Source of the DNA: an uncultured Gammaproteobacteria bacterium
Lineage (GTDB): Bacteria > Pseudomonadota > Gammaproteobacteria > UBA6429 > Thiohalophilaceae
Direction: 5' to 3'
DNA length: 64,000 nt
Assembly (NCBI GenBank): GCA_913064945.1
Contig: CAJYAN010000004.1
Coordinates: 112,001 to 176,000 of the forward strand
Both the position numbers and the translations under genes were made by a program. Positions 58,015-64,000 of this stretch are shown here, one piece after another. How positions within the stretch are numbered: position 1 is the stretch's first letter; every line of letters begins with the position of its first letter. The notes under the pieces were generated by a model, which was not told where the DNA came from, searched no databases, and saw only the letters and a program-made list of their open reading frames with translations.

Positions 58015-58665
58015 ATGCATATCGAACCAGGGTATATCGTGCAATCTAAAATTATGTTGGCTAATGTTACGGCCAGCGGTCTTTTATTGGGCTATGCCAG
58101 AGAGTTAATTAAACGTCCAGGCGACATTATCCGTACCGTACTGGCCTCGGTATTTTTTACCCTGTTCATGCAGAGTTTTCACTACACCATCGGCCCCTCT
58201 GAGCTGCATTTTGTCGGTGCTATGGCGATGTATCTGACGCTGGGTTTTATCCCAACCCTGATCGGCTTTGCGGGCGGACTGCTGCTGCAGGGTCTGGTGT
58301 TTTCACCCTGGGACCTGCCACAGTTGGCAGTGAATAGCTTGTCACTGATTCTGCCATTATTGACAGTGCATTATACGATTGGTCGCAATTTACGTGAACA
58401 GGGTGCATCACTCAACTGGCGACAGATCGTCAAAATGGACGTTATGTACTATAGCGGCGTGACCATCATGGTGGGCTTCTGGTTACTGATGAGTGATGTG
58501 ACCACGCCATTTGCTGCCTGGGCCGCCTTTGCCTCCTCTTATGTCTTACTCGTCATTGTCGAACCAGTCGTAACGTATACCGCGGTACGTTTATTAAAGC
58601 ATTATGAACAGCACAACTGGGTGAAACAGTGCTTTGCCGTGGCTGAACTGAAGCTCGCTAAGTAA
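58015..58665 (+). CDS. CbiM-like cobalt transport membrane subunit
   Basis: 216 residues with six hydrophobic segments. The start MHIEPGYI recalls CbiM (MHIMEG), where Met1-His2 bind cobalt. Segments FVGAMAMYLTLGFIPTLIGF and GGLLLQGLVF also fit an ECF metal-specific subunit. No cbiN, cbiQ or cbiO is in the window. Located in the cobalamin operon under the riboswitch. GGAGAG lies upstream of the ATG. Confidence 0.82.
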   Translation: MHIEPGYIVQSKIMLANVTASGLLLGYARELIKRPGDIIRTVLASVFFTLFMQSFHYTIGPSELHFVGAMAMYLTLGFIPTLIGFAGGLLLQGLVFSPWDLPQLAVNSLSLILPLLTVHYTIGRNLREQGASLNWRQIVKMDVMYYSGVTIMVGFWLLMSDVTTPFAAWAAFASSYVLLVIVEPVVTYTAVRLLKHYEQHNWVKQCFAVAELKLAK

Positions 58666-58668
58666 ACA

Positions 58669-59451
58669 ATGAGTAAAGTCTGGTTTGTCGGTGCTGGGCC
58701 GGGTGATCCGGATCTAATTACGGTCAAGGGCCGTGACCTGATCGCACGTGCCGATGCCATTTTGTTTGCAGGTTCTCTGGTGTCCGAGGCGGCGACGCGC
58801 TGGGCCAAAGTTAATTGTGTGATCGCTGATTCTAAGGGGATGACTCTGGAAGAGATCGTCGTCTGGTTAATTGCTCAGGCACAGGCAGGTAAGATGGTCA
58901 TTCGTCTACAAACCGGTGACCCGGGTCTATACGGTGCGCTGATTGAAATGGTGCAACCGCTGGATGTCGCGGGTATCGATGTTGGTGTCGTGCCCGGTGT
59001 ATCGTCGGCTATGGCATCAGCCGCCGCCGGTGTTGAAAGCCTGACGCTGCCGGAAGTCACGCAAACCGTCATCCTGACCCGCATCGAAGGGCGCACGCCT
59101 ATGCCCGAGGGAGAGTCTATCGAACAGCTGGCGGCGCATCACTGCACACTGTGTTTGTTTCTGTCCATTACACTGTTAAAGAAAGTGCAACAGGCCCTGC
59201 TGGATGCGGGCTGGTCACCCGAGGCACCGGTACTGGTGGTACACAAGGCCAGCTGGCCGGATGAAGAAAAGATCATTCGCGGTACGATCAGCGACATCCG
59301 TGACAGGTGCAAGCAGGAGAAGATCAACAGTCAGGCAATGATTATTGCCAGCCCTACCATTGGCGCACGCCATTGGCCGGAACTCAAGAAGTCAAAATTA
59401 TACGATGCCAGATTTACACATCGTTTTCGTCGTGCTGACAAGCAGGTATGA
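58669..59451 (+). CDS. cobM: Cobalt-precorrin-4 C11-methyltransferase (CbiF/CobM)
   Basis: SAM-dependent methylation of the corrin ring at C11. 260 residues, TP methylase fold: VGAGPGDPDLITVKGRDLI at the start, GDPGLYGALIEM, VVPGVSSAMASAAA. Normal length. Three bases after the transporter gene. Confidence 0.95.
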   Translation: MSKVWFVGAGPGDPDLITVKGRDLIARADAILFAGSLVSEAATRWAKVNCVIADSKGMTLEEIVVWLIAQAQAGKMVIRLQTGDPGLYGALIEMVQPLDVAGIDVGVVPGVSSAMASAAAGVESLTLPEVTQTVILTRIEGRTPMPEGESIEQLAAHHCTLCLFLSITLLKKVQQALLDAGWSPEAPVLVVHKASWPDEEKIIRGTISDIRDRCKQEKINSQAMIIASPTIGARHWPELKKSKLYDARFTHRFRRADKQV

Positions 59452-59464
59452 TAAAGGTTTAGTA

Positions 59465-60328
59465 ATGAGTGATACTGTTTTATTAGTTGGTCATGGTTCC
59501 CGCCACCAGGCAGGTAATGTTGAGATTGAGGCCTTTGCCAACCAGTGGCGCCAACGTCAGCCAGACTGGGATATTGAGGTTTGCTTTATTGAGTTTGCCG
59601 ATGTCTTACTCGACGCCGGTTTTGATAAGGCCGCACAAAAGGCCTCGCGCGTCATTGTCGTGCCCTTGATCTTAAACGCCGCCGGGCATGTCAAAATGGA
59701 AATCCCGGCACACATGGCCGATGCCCGCGTGCGTCACCCCTCAGTGGAATTTATTTATGCACCGCATTTAGGCGCTGGTGACTTGATATTAAAAATTCTT
59801 AAACGAGAATTAAAACAGGCCTTGGCACATCTGGATATGCCAGATCCGAAGACGACCGGTATTGTGTTGTTAGGTCGCGGCTCGTCTGACCGGGTCGCCA
59901 ATGGTGAGGTCGCCAAACTAGCACGGTGGTTATTTGAAGATACCGAGCACGAACAGATCGATATCGCCTTTACCGGCATTACCCATCCGCGTCTGGAGAA
60001 TGCTATTCAGAAGCAGGTTAGGCTGGACATGAAACAAATTATTATTCTGCCATACTACCTGTTTGCTGGTACCTTGATCGAACGCATAAAACGTCAGCAT
60101 GAACACCTGCAGCAACAGTATCCACAGATACGCTTTGCGCTGGGCAATTATTTCGGTTTTGCTAATGAGATTTTTCAACTCCTAGACAAACGCGTTGATG
60201 ATGCCATGGGCTGTAGTGAAACTGGTGCTGGCATGATGGAGTGTGATGGTTGCAAATATCGTGACCTGGCCGAAGAACATGGGCATGGACACCAGCATCA
60301 TGATCACGGCCATGAACACGCGCATTGA
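59465..60328 (+). CDS. cbiX: Sirohydrochlorin cobaltochelatase CbiX, long form
   Basis: Inserts cobalt into sirohydrochlorin. 287 residues from ATG 59465, with two chelatase halves: VLLVGHGSRHQAGN and VIVVPLILNAAGHVKMEIP, then GIVLLGRGSSDRVAN and ILPYYLFAGTL. Towards the end C-SETGAGMME-C-DG-C may hold an Fe-S cluster, and the tail is His-rich (HGHGHQHHDHGHEHAH). Indicates cobalt-early synthesis. Confidence 0.94.
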   Translation: MSDTVLLVGHGSRHQAGNVEIEAFANQWRQRQPDWDIEVCFIEFADVLLDAGFDKAAQKASRVIVVPLILNAAGHVKMEIPAHMADARVRHPSVEFIYAPHLGAGDLILKILKRELKQALAHLDMPDPKTTGIVLLGRGSSDRVANGEVAKLARWLFEDTEHEQIDIAFTGITHPRLENAIQKQVRLDMKQIIILPYYLFAGTLIERIKRQHEHLQQQYPQIRFALGNYFGFANEIFQLLDKRVDDAMGCSETGAGMMECDGCKYRDLAEEHGHGHQHHDHGHEHAH

Positions 60329-60345
60329 AAAAAAGAGATCGCCCT

Positions 60346-61011
60346 ATGAGTAATGTCATTACCGAACAATTAACCCGCGTTGGTCAGCAGATCGAACACG
60401 ATTCTTTTGCCATTGTTGATGCCGAGGCGGGAATACATCAATATACGCATAGTCAATGGCAGGTGGTGCGTCGCATGATCCACGCCACCGCGGATTTTGA
60501 ATTCAATGGTCTGACCCGTTTTCACGACAGGGCCATTGAGGCAGGTCTAGTCGCGATCAATCGTAGTGCAGCGATTGTCGCCGATGTGGAAATGATCTGT
60601 GTCGGTCTGTCGCAGCCACGCCTGAGTCACTTCGGCATGAAGACGTATCACTTTATTGCCGATGATGTCGTGATAGCCCAGGCCAGGGCCGAGAACACCA
60701 CTCGTGCCGTGCAGGCGATGCGGAAAGCCAAACAAAATGGTTTGCTCGATGGTGCGATTGTCGCCATCGGTAATGCGCCCACCGCACTCCTGGAAGTGGA
60801 ACGCATGATCAAGGAAGAAGGCGTAAAGCCTGCCCTGATTATTGGTATGCCAGTGGGTTTTGTCTCCGCGGCAGAATCCAAAGAGGCGGTGAGTCATATC
60901 GACAGTGTACCATGGATCATTACGAATGGTCGCAAGGGTGGTTCTACTCTAGTCGTGGCTGCGATACATGCGGTATTGGCACTGGCCGAGGCGGCACAAA
61001 AGACTACCTGA
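60346..61011 (+). CDS. cbiC: Cobalt-precorrin-8 methylmutase (CbiC/CobH)
   Basis: Moves the C11 methyl to C12, giving cobyrinate. 221 residues from ATG 60346, with catalytic His in RRMIHATADFEF. FIADDVVIAQARAENTTRAV and GNAPTALLEVERM are also typical. Overlaps cbiD by one base (TGATG). Confidence 0.95.
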   Translation: MSNVITEQLTRVGQQIEHDSFAIVDAEAGIHQYTHSQWQVVRRMIHATADFEFNGLTRFHDRAIEAGLVAINRSAAIVADVEMICVGLSQPRLSHFGMKTYHFIADDVVIAQARAENTTRAVQAMRKAKQNGLLDGAIVAIGNAPTALLEVERMIKEEGVKPALIIGMPVGFVSAAESKEAVSHIDSVPWIITNGRKGGSTLVVAAIHAVLALAEAAQKTT

Positions 61012-62111
61012 TGGAAAGAAAACCAAAGGGGACACGTAAGGGATTTACCACCGGGGCCTGTTCTGCGGCGGCGGCGCGTGCCGCGACCCTGGGACTGGTG
61101 ACCGGCACCGTGCCGGATGAGATCGAGTGTGTCCTACCCAATGATCAAATCGTAAAATTTTTGGTAAACGATGGAGAGGTGGCGGGACTACATGCACATG
61201 CCGTCGTTATTAAAGATGCCGGTGATGACCCAGACTGTACTGACAAGGCACCCTTGACCACGGATGTAAGGTTTATCACCGATATCGTTGGCGAAGTGAT
61301 CCTAAAGGGCGGTGATGGAGTCGGCACTATCACCCAGCGTGGTCTGGGACTGGAAGTGGGTGGCCCGGCGATTAATCCGGTGCCACGCAAAAATATCGCC
61401 GATAATGTGCGTGCGGTTGCCGCTGAGCTGCTAGAGACGGGCAGTATCGAGGTGACCATTTCCGTTCCCGGCGGTGTGGAGATGGCGAAAAAGACATTGA
61501 ATTATCGTCTTGGCATTATGGATGGTATATCCATTCTCGGTACCACCGGTATCGTGCACCCGTATTCCACCTCCGCCTTTCGTGCCAGTGTGATACAGGG
61601 CATCGAAGTCGCCGCGAATCAGGGACAGAATACCGTTGTTCTGACCACCGGTGGTCGTACGGAAAAGTTTGTCATGCGCGAGTTTCCCGAACTAGCCGCT
61701 ACCTGTTTTGTACAAATGGGTGACTTTCTAAAATACGCACTCGACACCTGTGTTAAAGAAAAAATTCAACACGTCATTATTGGTGGCATGGTCGGCAAAC
61801 TTACCAAGATGGCGCAGGGCGAGACCATTACTCACGCCGGACGCAACGCTGTGGATACCGATCTGTTAGCGGAACTGGCCACGACCATTGGCGTACCAGA
61901 AGATATCTGTGCCGATATCAGTGCGGCCGAGACGGCACGTTATGCCAGCGAACGCATGGAAGAGCTGGGCCTGATACACGAATTTCATCAGGCTCTCTGT
62001 AATAAGGTTATTAGTACCTTACGTGAGCGTTATCCGCATCAATTCAGCCTGCAAGTTTTGGTTTGCGACTTTGAAGGCAATAAACTAGCCGAAGCGGCAG
62101 ACGGTAATTAA
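61011..62111 (+). CDS. cbiD: Cobalt-precorrin-5B C1-methyltransferase CbiD
   Basis: 366 residues, the usual length, marker of the cobalt-early route. Starts with RKGFTTGACSAAAARAA and has GDGVGTITQRGLGLEVGGPAINP and TVVLTTGGRTEKF (in parts). Methylates C1. Overlaps its neighbours by one base at both ends. Confidence 0.96.
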   Translation: MERKPKGTRKGFTTGACSAAAARAATLGLVTGTVPDEIECVLPNDQIVKFLVNDGEVAGLHAHAVVIKDAGDDPDCTDKAPLTTDVRFITDIVGEVILKGGDGVGTITQRGLGLEVGGPAINPVPRKNIADNVRAVAAELLETGSIEVTISVPGGVEMAKKTLNYRLGIMDGISILGTTGIVHPYSTSAFRASVIQGIEVAANQGQNTVVLTTGGRTEKFVMREFPELAATCFVQMGDFLKYALDTCVKEKIQHVIIGGMVGKLTKMAQGETITHAGRNAVDTDLLAELATTIGVPEDICADISAAETARYASERMEELGLIHEFHQALCNKVISTLRERYPHQFSLQVLVCDFEGNKLAEAADGN

Positions 62112-63397
62112 TGATGAGTCAGGTTTGTCGTATTATTGGTGTCCTTGATAATGGTGCGGAAGGTATAACGCCTCAGGCGCTGCAGCACATACAGCAGGCC
62201 GAGGTCATTATTGGTGGCACACGTGTCTTACAACTATTCAGTGATAGTTATACCAGGGATACTCAACTGTATGATCTCACCACGAAGTTAATGCAGGTGC
62301 CGGAGTGGATTCAGCAGGGTCTTGCTGAGAACAGGAATGTCGTAGTCCTGGCGACCGGCGACCCAATGTGCCATGGCCTGGGTCGGTTTCTTATTAACAG
62401 GCTTGGACTGGAACAGTGTGAAATTATTCCAAACGTCTCTACTATTCAAATGGCCTTTGCTCGCTTAGGGTTAAGCTGGCAGGACATCAAGATATGTTCC
62501 GTGCATAGCAAAGATGCTGGCGAATGGCTTGAAGGTGCGGCCCCTTCCCATGGCCTGTATAAACTTTTACAGATGATCAGACAACACGATACGCTGGCGG
62601 TGCTGACCAGCCCGGAGAATACACCGGCGCGTATCGCCCGCATGCTGCAAATCGAAGGCTTGGCCGGAGAGTATGTCATGCATATAGTTAGTAGCATTCT
62701 CAAGCCTGATGAATCCATCGTGGTAAATATTGCAATCAATGACGTGGTGCAACAGGATTTTCCTGAGCTCAATGTTGTGGTGATTCAGGCCAGGGAGAAA
62801 ATAGCCGACCCGGTCATGTTTGGGATGCCCGATAACAGCTTTCAGCAGCGCAAGCCGGATAAGGGCCTGATCACCAAGCGTGAGGTACGTGCCGTATCAC
62901 TGGCCAATATGCAGCTGCGACGTAACAGCGTCGTCTGGGATATCGGCGCCGGTTCCGGCGCAGTGGGGATTGAAGCGGCACGCCTGTGTGTCGATGGTCA
63001 TGTCTATGCGATTGAAAAGAATGAGGCGGATGCAGCCAATGCCCTAGTCAATAAACGTCAGATGCAGGTCAGCAATTACACTTTAATTAATTGTAAGGCG
63101 CCGGAAGGTCTGAATGACTGGGATGACCCCGATGCGGTATTTATTGGTGGCTCAGGTGGTGAGCTGGCAGCCTTAATCGAACTTTGTTTGCAACGTCTTC
63201 AACCCAACGGTCACCTGGTTATGAATTTTGTTACCTTTGAAAATCTGCATACAGCTACCGGCATGCTGAAACAATTAGGTGTTGAGTATGTGATTGTTCA
63301 ACTCAACGCTGCACGTAGTCAGCCTATTTTAAATATGCAACGCCTGGCGGCAGAGAACCCGGTCTGGATCGTCACCGTCTGCAAAGGTAAAAACTGA
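62111..63397 (+). CDS. cobL: CbiE-CbiT fusion (CobL-type precorrin methyltransferase)
   Basis: 428 residues. The N-terminal CbiE domain (about 1-205) methylates C5, with VLATGDPMCHGLGRF. The C-terminal CbiT domain (about 225-428) methylates C15 and removes the acetate side chain, with SAM motif WDIGAGSGAVGIEA near residue 276. The fused form is called CobL. ATG 62111 or 62114. Confidence 0.94.
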   Translation: MMSQVCRIIGVLDNGAEGITPQALQHIQQAEVIIGGTRVLQLFSDSYTRDTQLYDLTTKLMQVPEWIQQGLAENRNVVVLATGDPMCHGLGRFLINRLGLEQCEIIPNVSTIQMAFARLGLSWQDIKICSVHSKDAGEWLEGAAPSHGLYKLLQMIRQHDTLAVLTSPENTPARIARMLQIEGLAGEYVMHIVSSILKPDESIVVNIAINDVVQQDFPELNVVVIQAREKIADPVMFGMPDNSFQQRKPDKGLITKREVRAVSLANMQLRRNSVVWDIGAGSGAVGIEAARLCVDGHVYAIEKNEADAANALVNKRQMQVSNYTLINCKAPEGLNDWDDPDAVFIGGSGGELAALIELCLQRLQPNGHLVMNFVTFENLHTATGMLKQLGVEYVIVQLNAARSQPILNMQRLAAENPVWIVTVCKGKN

Positions 63398-64000
63398 TGT
63401 CGAATAAAGGACGCCTATATGGTGTTTCGCTGGGACCTGGCGACCCCGGTTTGATTACACGTCGTGCCTGGGAATGCCTGCAACAGGATGCTGTCTGGAC
63501 CTATCCGAAGCGCAATAAGAAGAGTGACAGCTACGCACTCGATATCGTTGTACGTGCAGGGCTTGAACTACCGAGCGAGCATCAGGAATTGATTTTCCCG
63601 ATGACACATGACGAGAAGAAACTGGCCAGGCACTGGCTGGCAGCAGCGGAGTCGGTGTTGAGTTATTTGCAGCAGGGTCAAGATGTCATGTTTTTGGTGG
63701 AGGGTGATGCCTCGACGTATTCTACCTTTGGCCACCTGGCGCGTACGGTACAGGCCATGGATGATAAAGTCGAGCTTGAGATTATTGCCGGTGTTTCTTC
63801 CTTTCATGCGGCTGCGGCAAAGACGCAAATACCGCTCTCGGATGTTGACGATACCATTGCCATTATCCCGGCGGGTTATGGGATTGGTATGATCGAAAAG
63901 CTATTAAACGATTTTGATACCCTGGTTTTGTTAAAAGTTAAACCCTTAATGGACGACATTATTGATTTACTGGGCCGCAAGGGCCTGTTGGAGAGCAGTT
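63397..64000 (+). CDS. cbiL: Cobalt-factor II C20-methyltransferase CbiL, N-terminal part
   Basis: The first 201 codons of the C20 methyltransferase (CobI/CbiL), cut by the window edge. Motifs: GVSLGPGDPGLITRRAWE, VMFLVEGDASTYSTFGHL and VELEIIAGVSSFHAAAA. Overlaps cobL by one base (TGATG). The remaining pathway genes, such as cbiG, cbiH and cbiJ, should lie beyond the edge. Confidence 0.93.
   Translation, partial: MSNKGRLYGVSLGPGDPGLITRRAWECLQQDAVWTYPKRNKKSDSYALDIVVRAGLELPSEHQELIFPMTHDEKKLARHWLAAAESVLSYLQQGQDVMFLVEGDASTYSTFGHLARTVQAMDDKVELEIIAGVSSFHAAAAKTQIPLSDVDDTIAIIPAGYGIGMIEKLLNDFDTLVLLKVKPLMDDIIDLLGRKGLLESS

Overview
The window looks like about 64 kb of a gammaproteobacterial chromosome of roughly 50% GC. 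The evidence is the gene order rpmA-obgE-proB, rpsT/murJ/ribF/ileS/lspA/fkpB/ispH followed by a type IV pilus minor-pilin cluster, together with AmpD/AmpE, a DUF1820 protein, SbcB and a PagP homologue. Marine or sulfur-cycle relatives are possible (PdsS/PdsR-type regulators, H+-pyrophosphatase, cobalt-early cobalamin synthesis), but no gene fixes the genus. No rRNA, tRNA, CRISPR array, prophage or intact insertion sequence was recognised.

Layout. 1-11.6 kb holds housekeeping genes on the plus strand: the rpmA tail, obgE, proB, a membrane protein, rpsT (minus), murJ, ribF, ileS, lspA, fkpB and ispH. 11.6-19.2 kb is a minus-strand operon, fimT-pilV-pilW-pilX-pilY1-small periplasmic protein-pilE, which encodes the minor-pilin and adhesin tip of a type IV pilus. 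19.3-25.1 kb has thiO, a cysteine-free Irr-like Fur regulator, an 851-residue protein with a PilZ-like end, iscR and nadC. 25.2-31.1 kb has a tight DUF1538-DUF1538-PII-CBS operon, a thioredoxin-like protein, ampD, ampE, a CobC-type phosphatase and a CbiB homologue. 31-45 kb is a looser mosaic with long spacers: msrA, an FHA protein, small hypotheticals, oxidoreductases, a PstS-like protein, pagP, trmO and thioredoxin-fold proteins. 45-52.6 kb has sbcB, a ketopantoate-reductase-like protein, an OmpA lipoprotein and the PdsS/PdsR two-component pair, next to what appears to be the wreck of the sortase-target gene expected there. 53-55.9 kb has the H+-pyrophosphatase and a second OmpA lipoprotein.

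56.1-64 kb is a cobalamin operon headed by a B12 riboswitch: cbiA, a broken cobO, a CbiM-like transporter subunit, cbiF/cobM, cbiX, cbiC, cbiD, a fused cbiE/T and cbiL, which runs off the end. The genes are joined by stop/start overlaps. CbiX, CbiD and the other Cbi proteins point to the cobalt-early (anaerobic) route. CbiB and CobC homologues for the late steps lie 26 kb upstream.

The most interesting points are the decayed sortase-target locus beside intact PdsS/PdsR genes, the truncated cobO inside an otherwise sound operon, and the uncharacterised DUF1538/PII/CBS module. All names come from reading sequence motifs. No database search was run.
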